Shown one piece after another: positions 1-8,384 of a DNA stretch of 64,000 bases. The stretch lies in the NCBI RefSeq assembly GCF_017355935.1, contig NZ_JAFIQT010000001.1, forward strand, positions 248,001 through 312,000. Direction: 5' to 3'. The position numbers were made by a program, and so were the translations under genes. Positions within the stretch are counted from its first letter, which is position 1, and the number at the start of each line of letters is the position of its first letter. Source of the stretch: Telluribacter humicola (GTDB lineage: Bacteria > Bacteroidota > Bacteroidia > Cytophagales > Spirosomataceae). The notes beneath the pieces are model-generated. The model was not told where the DNA came from. It saw only the letters and a list, made by a program, of their open reading frames with translations, and did no database searches.

Positions 1-154
1 CATCCCTAAGCTCTGGAACCGAGCGCAGCATGATGGCTAAAGAGTTGAGGGCAATCAGGCCGATGATAAAGAGGTTAGCGCTGAAGCGGAGATTGCGATT
101 ACCGTGGGCATTTATGGCCAGAGCCTCATATACTTTCTTTCTGAGCGAGTGCAT
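1..154 (-). CDS. Ion transport (voltage-gated cation channel type) protein, N-terminal fragment
   Basis: Only the first 51 codons are inside the window; the rest lies beyond the left edge. The translation begins MHSLRKKVYEAL, then has an HGNR motif and a hydrophobic segment (FIIGLIALNSLAIML) followed by RSVPEL. This layout, a short basic head, HGNR and a first helix ending in a variant of 'LNVLAVILESVPEL', is what I know from the start of bacterial six-helix potassium/ion channels. The first in-frame ATG is at 154; an in-frame TTG lies 36 bases further upstream, so the start is not certain. It follows dxs on the same strand but is separated from it by a terminator, so it is probably transcribed on its own. 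Pore and selectivity filter cannot be seen. Confidence 0.6.
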   Translation of the reverse strand, partial: MHSLRKKVYEALAINAHGNRNLRFSANLFIIGLIALNSLAIMLRSVPELRD

Positions 155-209
155 GTATCTGATGAATAGGCTGAATAGGATCTTCAAGGTACCATGTGCA
201 AGGCATAAA

Positions 210-247
210 GAAAAAGGGGAATCTGCTTTGAAGCAAATTCCCCTCTT
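210..247 (-). terminator. Rho-independent terminator of dxs
   Basis: Read on the minus strand, a hairpin with AGGGGAAT/ATTCCCCT arms extended by TGCT/AGCA closes on a short loop and is followed by TTTTTCTTT. It lies about 30 bases after the dxs stop codon and before the ion channel gene. Confidence 0.85.
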
Positions 248-273
248 ATATAGAGAATGACAAAGTACTTGTT

Positions 274-2202
274 CTATACGCTTATACTATGTCCTACCAT
301 AGCACGTACGGCGTTAGCGATACCCTCGGGATCAAAGCCACACTCATGGTGCAGCTCTATCTGCTCACCGTGCTCTACAAGACGGTCCGGGATACCCAGT
401 CGCTTGATGCGGGAGGTATAGTCGTGGTCGGTCATAAACTCTACTACCGCACTACCAAAACCACCCTGTAAGCAGCCGTCTTCTACCGTAATAACGCGAT
501 CAAACTTATTAAATACCTCGTGAAGCATCGCCTCGTCCAGCGGCTTTACAAAGCGCATATCATAATGAGCTACACTAAATCCTTCTTTGGCGAGCGTATC
601 ACATACCTCTACGGCATAGTTACCAATGTGGCCGATGGTCAGGATAGCGATGTCCTCGCCGTCCCGTACCTTACGTCCCTGACCAATCTGAACTTCTTCC
701 AGCGGTGTACGCCACTGCGGCATTACACCCTGGCCTCGTGGATAGCGGATGGTGAAAGCCTGCGTACCTTTCTGTATCTTTTCAAGCTGGGCCGTATACA
801 TCAGATTACGTAGTTCCTGCTCGTTCATAGGGGCAGCTACAATCATGTTCGGAATGCAGCGCATATACGCTATATCGTAGGCACCGTGGTGCGTAGCACC
901 GTCAGCTCCCGCAAAACCAGCCCGGTCAAGGCAGAAGATAACGGGCAGCTCCTGGATACATACATCATGGATCACCTGGTCGTAAGCGCGTTGCATGAAG
1001 GTCGAGTAGATATTACAGTACACTACCTCGCCACGCGTAGCCATACCCGCCGAGAATGTCACCGCGTGCTGCTCGGCTATACCCACGTCAAAAGCGCGCT
1101 CAGGCATGGCTTTCATCATGATATTCATAGATGAGCCAGAGGGCATGGCGGGGGTTACGCCTACTATGCGGGGATTCTGCTCAGCCAGCTCCACCAGGGT
1201 ATGTCCAAAAACATCCTGGTACTTGGGGGGCTGAGGGGTATCATATATCTTCTTCTGGATTTCGCCGGTTACCTTATCGAATAGTCCCGGTGCGTGCCAC
1301 TTGGTCTGGTCTTTTTCGGCGGGGCCGTAGCCTTTGCCTTTAACCGTGATACAATGCAGGATTTTAGGTCCGGGTATATCTTTCAGATCATTCAGTACAG
1401 CGGTCAGATGGTCAATATCATGGCCGTCAATGGGGCCAAAGTAGCGTAGTCCCAATGACTCAAAGAGGTTGCTTTGGCGGAGCAGAGCGCTTTTCATCGC
1501 GGTCTCTACCTTGGATACAATCTCCTGAGCGCTCTTACCGAAGGTACTCATCTTGCCCAGCAGGTTCCATACCTCATCGCGTACCTTATTGTAAGTATGT
1601 GAGGTGGTAATATCCGTCAGGTACTCTTTCAGGGCTCCCACGTTGGGGTCAATGGCCATGCAGTTATCGTTCAGGATAATCAGCAGGTTAGAGTCCGTAG
1701 AGCCGGCGTGGTTCATCCCCTCAAAGGCGAGCCCGGCGGTCATGGAGCCGTCGCCAATTACGGCTATGTGCTGGCGCTGGTGGTTTTTCTCTAATGAAGA
1801 AGCAACGGCCATACCCAACGCGGCTGAAATGGACGTAGACGAATGCCCTACACCAAAGGTATCATAAAGGCTCTCTTTACGCTTAGGGAAGCCCGACAGG
1901 CCTCCATAGATACGGTTGGTCTTGAAGTTATCTCTCCGGCCGGTCAGGATCTTGTGTCCGTAGGCCTGGTGCCCCACGTCCCAGACCAGTTGGTCGTCGG
2001 GGGTGTTGAAGATATAATGTAGAGCAACGGTGAGTTCAACTACTCCCAGACTGGCGCCAAAGTGCCCACCATAGACTGAAACATTGTCAATGATATATTG
2101 TCGAAGTTCATTACAAACCTGGGGTAGTTGGGTACGGTCCAGCTTACGTAAATCTTCGGGGGAGTCAATACCAGCCAGTAATTTTCCAGGCGTAATGAGC
2201 AT
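274..2202 (-). CDS. dxs: 1-deoxy-D-xylulose-5-phosphate synthase
   Basis: Condenses pyruvate and glyceraldehyde-3-phosphate into 1-deoxy-D-xylulose-5-phosphate, the first step of the MEP isoprenoid pathway, also feeding thiamine and pyridoxal synthesis. The 642 residues are normal family length. The N-terminal part has YGGHFGASLG (about 44-53) and the thiamine diphosphate/Mg motif GDGSM at 150 ending in NDN at 178-180. The pyrimidine domain has the catalytic glutamate in VGIAEQHAV, roughly residue 385, and the C-terminal part is a transketolase-type domain. The start at MLITPGKLLAG fits the family. A TAACTTTG sequence at 2262-2269 on the minus strand resembles a Bacteroidetes -7 box about 60 bases upstream. 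No other MEP gene is nearby. Confidence 0.98.
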   Translation of the reverse strand: MLITPGKLLAGIDSPEDLRKLDRTQLPQVCNELRQYIIDNVSVYGGHFGASLGVVELTVALHYIFNTPDDQLVWDVGHQAYGHKILTGRRDNFKTNRIYGGLSGFPKRKESLYDTFGVGHSSTSISAALGMAVASSLEKNHQRQHIAVIGDGSMTAGLAFEGMNHAGSTDSNLLIILNDNCMAIDPNVGALKEYLTDITTSHTYNKVRDEVWNLLGKMSTFGKSAQEIVSKVETAMKSALLRQSNLFESLGLRYFGPIDGHDIDHLTAVLNDLKDIPGPKILHCITVKGKGYGPAEKDQTKWHAPGLFDKVTGEIQKKIYDTPQPPKYQDVFGHTLVELAEQNPRIVGVTPAMPSGSSMNIMMKAMPERAFDVGIAEQHAVTFSAGMATRGEVVYCNIYSTFMQRAYDQVIHDVCIQELPVIFCLDRAGFAGADGATHHGAYDIAYMRCIPNMIVAAPMNEQELRNLMYTAQLEKIQKGTQAFTIRYPRGQGVMPQWRTPLEEVQIGQGRKVRDGEDIAILTIGHIGNYAVEVCDTLAKEGFSVAHYDMRFVKPLDEAMLHEVFNKFDRVITVEDGCLQGGFGSAVVEFMTDHDYTSRIKRLGIPDRLVEHGEQIELHHECGFDPEGIANAVRAMVGHSISV

Positions 2203-2300
2203 ACCTCTTAATAATTGGTTGTCAATTGTGTTGATTTAACTATTGGTTGACAAAAAGTGTTCAAAGTTAAAAAGAAACCAGATGGTGAGGTACCTCTTCG

Positions 2301-3215
2301 TCACTTTTGTTGACTGGCTCTGAATAATTTCTGCTTCTCTTCCTTGGTCAGACTCTCGTAACCTGACTTGGAAATCTTGTCTAAAATAGTGTCTATTTCG
2401 TCCTGATCGGGCATGTCTACCGATGAGGCTGTAGGAGCTGACGAGTAAATAGTAGTACTGCGGTATACCTGCTTCTCCCGGTACGTAACGCGCATCGGAG
2501 CTCTCCTTCTGAACAAGCGCTGCCAGGCACCCATCACCGTGTACACCGGCTGCCCCAGGTCAGTACCATTCTGCAGGAGTTTTATAAATGCATAACCCAG
2601 CAAAGCGCCCCCCAGGTGCGCCAGATTACCACCCGCGTTGGGACCGATGGACTGCGCCAGGGAAAGTATGATATAGAAAAAGGCAATGTACTTGATACGG
2701 ATCGGTCCAATAAAAAGCAGGTTAAATGTATAGTTGGGCAGTAGGGTTGAGGCACCTACGGCCACCGAAAAAGCCGCCGCTGAAGCTCCCAGCATACGCG
2801 AACCTACTACCTGAGCCTGAAAGTAGGGAAGCAGGTTATAGATAGCCATATAAATAAGGCCACCGGTAATTCCTCCCAGAATATACAGAGCGACCAGCCT
2901 ACGGGCCCCCAGGTATTCATCTACCAGTCGTCCGAACCAGTAGAGGAAGAGCATATTAAAAAGAATGTGGAAAAAGTCTTCGTGGGTGAAGAAATACGTA
3001 ATGATGGTCCAGGGCTTATAGATAAACTCGGCGGGCGATGCGGGAAGCCGGAGCATATCGATCAGCCACAGGTATACATTAGAAGACTGCCCCAGCGTAA
3101 AGATGACCTTCACCAGCAGCAACGACAAAAAGACTACCCCATTGATAAGGATAATCTTGATCAGGACATTGTCTGATTTGGCAAATTCTCTCCGGAAATC
3201 GTCAAAAACACTCAT
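2301..3215 (-). CDS. Rhomboid family intramembrane serine protease (variant GASA motif)
   Basis: Predicted polytopic membrane protease that cleaves substrates within the bilayer. The 304 residues include six or so hydrophobic segments up to about residue 215 and then a polar C-terminal tail of about 90 residues. The oxyanion histidine-asparagine pair is in HILFNMLF (about 83-87), the nucleophile region is GASAAAF (Ser145) and the general base is in NLAHLGG (His200). The usual motif is GxSG; here the glycine after serine is alanine, so activity is likely but altered substrate handling is possible. It ends 98 bases before dxs and starts 3 bases after the stop of a second rhomboid gene, with which it must share a transcript. 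The two proteins are related but well diverged. Confidence 0.9.
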   Translation of the reverse strand: MSVFDDFRREFAKSDNVLIKIILINGVVFLSLLLVKVIFTLGQSSNVYLWLIDMLRLPASPAEFIYKPWTIITYFFTHEDFFHILFNMLFLYWFGRLVDEYLGARRLVALYILGGITGGLIYMAIYNLLPYFQAQVVGSRMLGASAAAFSVAVGASTLLPNYTFNLLFIGPIRIKYIAFFYIILSLAQSIGPNAGGNLAHLGGALLGYAFIKLLQNGTDLGQPVYTVMGAWQRLFRRRAPMRVTYREKQVYRSTTIYSSAPTASSVDMPDQDEIDTILDKISKSGYESLTKEEKQKLFRASQQK

Positions 3216-3218
3216 CGC

Positions 3219-4004
3219 TCAATAAAAGTTTTTACTTCGGGTATTCCAGTACCTCAACAGTATATAAGCGAACACCATACCCCCGATGTGGGCAAAGTGA
3301 GCGACATTATCAGATTGAACGTTCTGTATCCCTGCATATAACTCATAAAGTCCATAAAAAGCTACAAAATATTTCGCTTTGACTGGGAACGGGAAAAATA
3401 AGAGGAAAATTTCGGTATTTGGGAATAATAATCCAAATGCCATCAAAATTCCGAATATGGCTCCCGAAGCCCCTACCATTGGAATATTGACTTGTGTCTG
3501 ATAAAGGCTCTGTACAAAGTTGACACTATCCTGAACATAACTCCGGTTATCGGGGCTTTCTTCAAACTTGTTCAAGAAGTCAAGGTTCGCCTGGTAGTAA
3601 TCCTTGGCGTGCTTGCTCATGAAGTCAACCAGCCCTTCGGGTGTTGGATACTCTACATACGTCTGTACGGCCTCTCTCAGTTGTGACATCTCATAAAATC
3701 CAATGACTGAGAAGAGCAAACCGGCTCCTATGCCGGTAAAAAAATAAAAGAAAACAAACCGTTTTGGGCCCCACATTCGCTCCAGCAACGGACCAAACAT
3801 GAATAACCCGAACATATTCCCGAATAAATGCCCCAATCCACCGTGCAGAAACATATAGGATACAAACTGGTACGGCAGGAACGATGGCGACAGGAATGAG
3901 TACAAGGCAAACCCCGGCGTCAGGTTGATAATATAAGAATCTATTATAAAAAATACAATATTCAGTATCAGTAAATTACGGACGACCGGAGTGAGCGATA
4001 ACAT
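3219..4004 (-). CDS. Rhomboid family intramembrane serine protease
   Basis: 261-residue membrane protein with canonical rhomboid signature: HGGLGHLFGNMF (about 54-65), nucleophile GASGAIFG (Ser180) and base HIGG (His239). A loop of about 70 mostly polar residues (about 108-175) lies between the second and third hydrophobic blocks, longer than in GlpG-type enzymes. It is the upstream member of a tandem pair with the variant rhomboid that begins 3 bases after its stop. It lies downstream of mutL, with a gap of about 60 bases, and could share its transcript. Substrates cannot be inferred. Confidence 0.93.
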   Translation of the reverse strand: MLSLTPVVRNLLILNIVFFIIDSYIINLTPGFALYSFLSPSFLPYQFVSYMFLHGGLGHLFGNMFGLFMFGPLLERMWGPKRFVFFYFFTGIGAGLLFSVIGFYEMSQLREAVQTYVEYPTPEGLVDFMSKHAKDYYQANLDFLNKFEESPDNRSYVQDSVNFVQSLYQTQVNIPMVGASGAIFGILMAFGLLFPNTEIFLLFFPFPVKAKYFVAFYGLYELYAGIQNVQSDNVAHFAHIGGMVFAYILLRYWNTRSKNFY

Positions 4005-4066
4005 GAATTTTTAAAACAATAGTAAATACTATATTAGTAACTGTTTCTGGTTTGATTTCGTTTAGA

Positions 4067-5959
4067 TTACCCCTTAAACAACGCACTGAGCTTGTCCAGA
4101 GTAAGCATAACGATAATTGGGTCACCACCTGGTGTCCGGTTAGGGTCAGAGGAGGCAAAAAGCTGGTCAATAAGGGTGTTGATCTCGAGCAGAGACAGCT
4201 TCACCGCGTACCGGGCCGAGAAGCGCCTGGCCAGCGATCGGGACAGGCTATCAGGCTTATCGAGCTTGAGGTCCGAGTAGCTCTGCTTAAGCTGCTCGAT
4301 GAGTTCTTCAAAGAGGTCCTGCTCGCTTTCGTCCGGCAGGTCAGCCGGAATCCCCCGAACTATTAGTTCATGGGGACCAATTTCGTCAAATTCAAAGCCC
4401 AGGCTACGGATTTCGTTCTTAGTCTCGGCTACCAGCTGCATATCTGCGGGGGTTAGCCGTACTGTCTTAGGGAACAGCAGTTGCTGGCAGGCACCATTGC
4501 GCTTTGTCAGCATCTGGCGGTACCGCTCGTACAGGATGCGCTCATAGGCCGCTTTCTGATCAATAAGCATAACTCCCTCCTTGACCTGCGAAAGAATGTA
4601 CCGGTTGTGCAGCTGAAACAGAACGGCATCGCCGTCGGGAGCCGAGATGGTTTCAGAGGCAAGACGGTTGACCTTGCTGGCTACGGTCATGGCCTGCTGC
4701 TTGTAGGAAGGTCGGGAGGCTACCGGCGAATCCAGTTCTATGGCCGCCTGCTGCTCTTCCTCCTCCGATGTTTTCAGTCCCTCAAATAACTTGTTCCAGT
4801 TGGTCAGGTTGCTGCGCTGCCGCTCCGAACCATTTTCCTTGGGCTGTGCGGCCCAGTCTGGCTGCACAGGACGTGGAGCCGATGTGGGTGCCGGGGAATT
4901 CTTGGAAGTTATGCGGGGTACCAGGAAATTGACATTATCCTCGAAGTCGATGGGAGGTGTCATGTTATACACCCCTACTGCTTTCTTAACGGCAGCCATG
5001 ATGATGGCGTAGACGGAGCGCTCATCGTCAAACTTAATTTCCGTTTTGGTAGGATGAATGTTGATATCTATGTGAGAAGGATCTATCTCGATAAAGAGCA
5101 CGTAGAAGGGGTGACTCCCTTCGGGTATAGTACCGTCGTAGGCGCTGATGATAGCATGATGCAGGTAGCTATGCTTGATATAGCGCTCGTTGACGAAGAA
5201 AAACTGCTCTCCACGGGTCTTACGGGCAAACTCGGGCTTACCGATGTAGCCACGTACACTGATATAAGAGGTTTCTTCCTGACAAAAAGCCAGCTGCTCG
5301 CGGTAATTCTTGCCGAACATGTCTACGATGCGGCGTACCAGCTTACCGGGGTAGAGATTAAATATCTCGACGTCGTTGTGATACAGCGAAAAGCCAACTT
5401 CCGGGTGGGCCAGTGCTATCCGCTGGAACTCGTCAAGTATGTGCCGCATCTCTACCGAGTTGGATTTTAAGAAATTACGGCGGGCGGGAACGTTAAAAAA
5501 CAGATTTTTAACCAGGAGATTAGTACCCGGCAGCGTAGCCACTGACTCCTGAAGCTTTACATCCGAGCCTTCAATCCGAATCAAGGTACCTATTTCATCG
5601 TCGGCGCGGCGGGTACGGATTTCTACCTGGGCTACCGCCGCGATGGAAGCCAGCGCCTCACCCCTGAAGCCCATAGTCCGGATACGAAACAGGTCGTCAG
5701 AAGTCTTTATTTTAGACGTAGCATGGCGTTCAAAACACATGCGGGCGTCGGTTTCGGACATGCCGTCACCGTCGTCGATGATCTGGATGAGGGTCTTGCC
5801 TGCATCCCTGATTATAACCTGTATATTATGGGCATGAGCGTCTACGGCGTTCTCCAGTAGTTCTTTAACAACGGAAGCCGGCCGTTGTACTACCTCTCCC
5901 GCCGCGATCTGATTGGCAATCGAATCGGGTAGTAACTGTATTATATTAGAGGTAGTCAT
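4067..5959 (-). CDS. mutL: DNA mismatch repair protein MutL
   Basis: ATP-dependent mediator of post-replication mismatch repair that links MutS recognition to strand removal. The GHKL ATPase N-terminus is clear: IANQIAAGEVV, ELLENAVDA (catalytic Glu, Mg-binding Asn), DDGDGM and GFRGEAL. The C-terminal dimerisation/endonuclease domain is present, but its metal site is altered: the DQHA(x)2E(x)4E motif reads DQKAAYERILYE (about residue 467), the usual ACR-type motif reads SARYAVK and the CPHGRP motif reads TPGGDP. The ATG at 5959 gives the family start MTTSNIIQLLPDSI; an in-frame TTG 15 bases upstream (5974) is less likely. Length 630 residues is normal. No mutS or mutH-like gene is adjacent. 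Confidence 0.97.
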   Translation of the reverse strand: MTTSNIIQLLPDSIANQIAAGEVVQRPASVVKELLENAVDAHAHNIQVIIRDAGKTLIQIIDDGDGMSETDARMCFERHATSKIKTSDDLFRIRTMGFRGEALASIAAVAQVEIRTRRADDEIGTLIRIEGSDVKLQESVATLPGTNLLVKNLFFNVPARRNFLKSNSVEMRHILDEFQRIALAHPEVGFSLYHNDVEIFNLYPGKLVRRIVDMFGKNYREQLAFCQEETSYISVRGYIGKPEFARKTRGEQFFFVNERYIKHSYLHHAIISAYDGTIPEGSHPFYVLFIEIDPSHIDINIHPTKTEIKFDDERSVYAIIMAAVKKAVGVYNMTPPIDFEDNVNFLVPRITSKNSPAPTSAPRPVQPDWAAQPKENGSERQRSNLTNWNKLFEGLKTSEEEEQQAAIELDSPVASRPSYKQQAMTVASKVNRLASETISAPDGDAVLFQLHNRYILSQVKEGVMLIDQKAAYERILYERYRQMLTKRNGACQQLLFPKTVRLTPADMQLVAETKNEIRSLGFEFDEIGPHELIVRGIPADLPDESEQDLFEELIEQLKQSYSDLKLDKPDSLSRSLARRFSARYAVKLSLLEINTLIDQLFASSDPNRTPGGDPIIVMLTLDKLSALFKG

Positions 5960-6189
5960 GATACAGATAATCAAAGAGGATTGGTTAGGTTAACAAATTA
6001 ACAACAATATTTTGTAAGGTGATAGTATCTTTTTCTGAGTAGGTATCATCAAACGCAAGAAAGATTTGTTATATAAAGAAACAGGTTTTATTTTTGATTA
6101 AATGGAGAACGATGTGGACTTCTAGTATAACAATGTGTGAGTGTTTCAGCGTTGATGATTAAAATGTTAATACTATAAACTGCCAGTAG

Positions 6190-6354
6190 ATGAAGACGCC
6201 CGGTTCAAAGAAATTTAATTTTTCCATGGCACTGCAGTGGTTTGTTTTTCTGCCGATTATACTGCCGTTATGTGTTGTTTTTGGCGCCGTACAGGGTATC
6301 ATAAGTACGGTAGAGAAAATGGCACAGCGCATGTGGCTGGACATGGAATTATAG
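6190..6354 (+). CDS. Small single-span membrane protein (54 aa), hypothetical
   Basis: A short plus-strand reading frame in an otherwise empty stretch between mutL and the next operon. It reads MKTPGSKKFNFSMALQ, then one hydrophobic segment (WFVFLPIILPLCVVFGAV), then a short amphipathic tail ending MWLDMEL. A basic N-terminus, one membrane helix and a compact tail look like a real small membrane protein rather than chance. The antisense frame (6159-6437) is serine-rich and looks like a shadow. I see no clear promoter or ribosome binding site, and I do not recognise a family. Confidence 0.45.
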   Translation: MKTPGSKKFNFSMALQWFVFLPIILPLCVVFGAVQGIISTVEKMAQRMWLDMEL

Positions 6355-6452
6355 CCCTCCCTCTTCTGGGCAGGGTCTATAGTGGAGTGTGAGAATGAGG
6401 AGGAGCTATGCAGAGAGCTTTCCCCGAAGGAAATCAACGGATGAAGTAGACG

Positions 6453-6749
6453 CTATCGTCTGAATATTCCGGCCATACGGTCCAACATTCTCTTCTCGAA
6501 TTGCCAGAAAAATTCAAACTTTCCGAATAGCCATCCCCAAGCAAGCAACACCACCTGGTACAGGGGCAGGATCACCAGAATGTTGGCCGTCCAGCGTAGC
6601 CAGGTAGCCGCATCAGTAAGGCCTACCCAGTCAAAGAGCGCCCGCTTGATGTACATGATCGAAAAGCCGGTGCAGGCAAATACCAGTAATATGATGGCTA
6701 CATCCCACCCGCTTTGGACATTCCAACGCTGTTTGAGCTTTTCCCACAT
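6453..6749 (-). CDS. Small membrane protein, DUF6787-like
   Basis: 98-residue protein MWEKLKQRWNVQSG... with two hydrophobic segments (about 15-32 and 48-70) and a charged aromatic end, FWQFEKRMLDRMAGIF. The plan, a basic 'LKxRW' head, two helices and a FGKFxFF...EKRML tail, recalls the Bacteroidetes family I know as DUF6787; this is a memory-based match and was not searched. The ATG at 6749 lies 8 bases after the stop of the RluA-family gene, so it is the last gene of a panB-rluA-like operon. A longer frame upstream is only the antisense-free extension into that gene and is not used. Confidence 0.75.
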   Translation of the reverse strand: MWEKLKQRWNVQSGWDVAIILLVFACTGFSIMYIKRALFDWVGLTDAATWLRWTANILVILPLYQVVLLAWGWLFGKFEFFWQFEKRMLDRMAGIFRR

Positions 6750-6756
6750 AGCGCTA

Positions 6757-7488
6757 CTATTCGTATAGGAAGTCCATGTTGTCGTCCTTGATCTCTTCGT
6801 CGTCCAGCGTGAGGAACTCTTCCCAGAAAGGATTTGAGGGAACACCAGCCCGGCAAATAATGGGCTCCTTCTTGACCGGATGAACAAAGTACAGGCGGCG
6901 TGCATGCAGGTTAATGCTTCCATCCGTATTAGGTCTGGGATAACCATACTTAAGATCACCCCGGATCGGGCTGTTCATACTCGCTAATTGTACCCTGATC
7001 TGGTGCGGACGTCCTGTAATAGGTGTTACCTCCAGCAAATAATATTTATTGATTTCACCCAGTACCCGATACGAAAGCTCGGCGCGTTGAGTACCGGGAG
7101 CTTCATAGTCATAGGCCGTGGTTACGTTCTTTGCCTCATCTTTGCTGAGCCAGTGTACCAGCTTGCCCTTCGACTGGGGCGGCCGTTCGCGGACTACTGC
7201 CCAATAGATCTTCTGTACATCGCGCTTGCGGAACAGTTCATTCATCCGTTCCAGCGCTTTGGACGTACGGGCAAATACGACCAGTCCACTAACGGGGCGG
7301 TCCAGCCGGTGTACTGTACCCAGAAATACTGCTCCGGGTTTGTTATATTTTTCGGCTATGTAATCCTTCACCATGTCCAGCAGGCACTTATCGCCGGTGG
7401 CATCGCCCTGCACCAGTATACCCGGCTCTTTATTAACGACGATAAGGTGATTGTCTTCGTATATAACCTGAAAAGGATATTTTGCCAT
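6757..7488 (-). CDS. RluA-family pseudouridine synthase
   Basis: Isomerises uridine to pseudouridine in rRNA or tRNA. The 243-residue protein begins MAKYPFQVIYEDNHLIVVNKEPGI, typical of the RluA catalytic domain without an S4 domain. The catalytic motif is HRLDRPVSGLVVF with the essential aspartate; further family blocks are ELSYRVLGE, GRPHQIRVQLA and HARRLYFVHP. The ATG at 7488 lies directly after the panB stop codon (7490-7492), so the two are translated from one transcript. RluA, RluC and RluD-type targets cannot be told apart from sequence alone. Confidence 0.95.
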   Translation of the reverse strand: MAKYPFQVIYEDNHLIVVNKEPGILVQGDATGDKCLLDMVKDYIAEKYNKPGAVFLGTVHRLDRPVSGLVVFARTSKALERMNELFRKRDVQKIYWAVVRERPPQSKGKLVHWLSKDEAKNVTTAYDYEAPGTQRAELSYRVLGEINKYYLLEVTPITGRPHQIRVQLASMNSPIRGDLKYGYPRPNTDGSINLHARRLYFVHPVKKEPIICRAGVPSNPFWEEFLTLDDEEIKDDNMDFLYE

Positions 7489-7489
7489 A

Positions 7490-8308
7490 TCAGTAAGATT
7501 CTTTTTCGTTGGGGAAAGACCGTCCTTTGACATCTCCCACATAATTCGTAATTGCATCGTGCATGATCGTGCTAAGATCCGCATAGTGACGCAGGAAGCG
7601 CGGCTTGAACTCTTTGTTGATACCCAGCATATCGTGCAGTACCAGGATCTGACCATCGGCATGAGGGCCGGCACCAATACCGATGGTAGGAATAGTGAGG
7701 CTTTCTGAAACCTGTTTGGTCAGTGTTGAAGGTATTTTTTCCAGCACTACCGAAAAGCAACCGGTCTCTTCGAGCATGAGGGCGTCTTCCAGGAGCTTCT
7801 GAGCTTCGGCTTCAGCCTTTGCCCGCACCGAATACGTTCCGAATTTATAAATCGATTGTGGCGTCAGCCCCAGGTGCCCCATGACAGGTACACCGGCGCT
7901 CAGGATACGAACTACCGAGTCTTTAATTTCAAGGCCACCTTCCATCTTCACGGCATGGGCTCCCGACTCTTTCATAATCCGAATGGCCGAGCGCAGAGCC
8001 TCCTCCGAGTTACCCTGATAGGAACCGAAGGGCAGGTCTACCACCACCAGAGCCCGCTTCACGGCCCGTACTACCGAAGCAGCGTGGTAGATCATCTGAT
8101 CCAGGGTGATGGGAAGCGTCGTTTCGTGTCCCGCCATTACGTTAGAGGCAGAGTCTCCCACCAGGATCAATTCTACCCCGGCGGCGTCTACAATACTGGC
8201 CAGCGAGTAGTCATAAGCGGTCAGACACGATATCTTTTCACCCCGGTTTTTCATTTCCTGGATGATGTGTGTCGTTACGCGCTTTATATCAGGATGATGT
8301 ACAGACAT
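7490..8308 (-). CDS. panB: 3-methyl-2-oxobutanoate hydroxymethyltransferase
   Basis: Transfers a hydroxymethyl group from 5,10-methylenetetrahydrofolate to alpha-ketoisovalerate, making ketopantoate for pantothenate and CoA synthesis. The 272-residue protein shows the family blocks [12 protein letters not shown] (about 26-37), [55 protein letters not shown] and [22 protein letters not shown]. Metal ligands Asp and catalytic Glu are retained in GDS and VLEKIPS. It is the first gene of a three-gene operon (panB, pseudouridine synthase, small membrane protein) with spacings of 1-8 bases. No panC or panD is in the window. Confidence 0.98.
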   Translation of the reverse strand: MSVHHPDIKRVTTHIIQEMKNRGEKISCLTAYDYSLASIVDAAGVELILVGDSASNVMAGHETTLPITLDQMIYHAASVVRAVKRALVVVDLPFGSYQGNSEEALRSAIRIMKESGAHAVKMEGGLEIKDSVVRILSAGVPVMGHLGLTPQSIYKFGTYSVRAKAEAEAQKLLEDALMLEETGCFSVVLEKIPSTLTKQVSESLTIPTIGIGAGPHADGQILVLHDMLGINKEFKPRFLRHYADLSTIMHDAITNYVGDVKGRSFPNEKESY

Positions 8309-8384
8309 GAATAGCTGTTTGAAATTTGGTTTAAAGCTAAAAAGCTTTTGAATTTTTATTGCAGGTACTTAGCTAAAAGAACCT

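Noticed and set aside
30-260. Plus-strand frame of 76 codons at the left edge
   Set aside because: It lies antisense to the ion channel fragment and runs through the dxs terminator hairpin; composition is not protein-like.
6159-6437. Minus-strand frame of 92 codons
   Set aside because: Antisense to the more convincing 54-residue membrane protein; Ser/His-rich, no start context.
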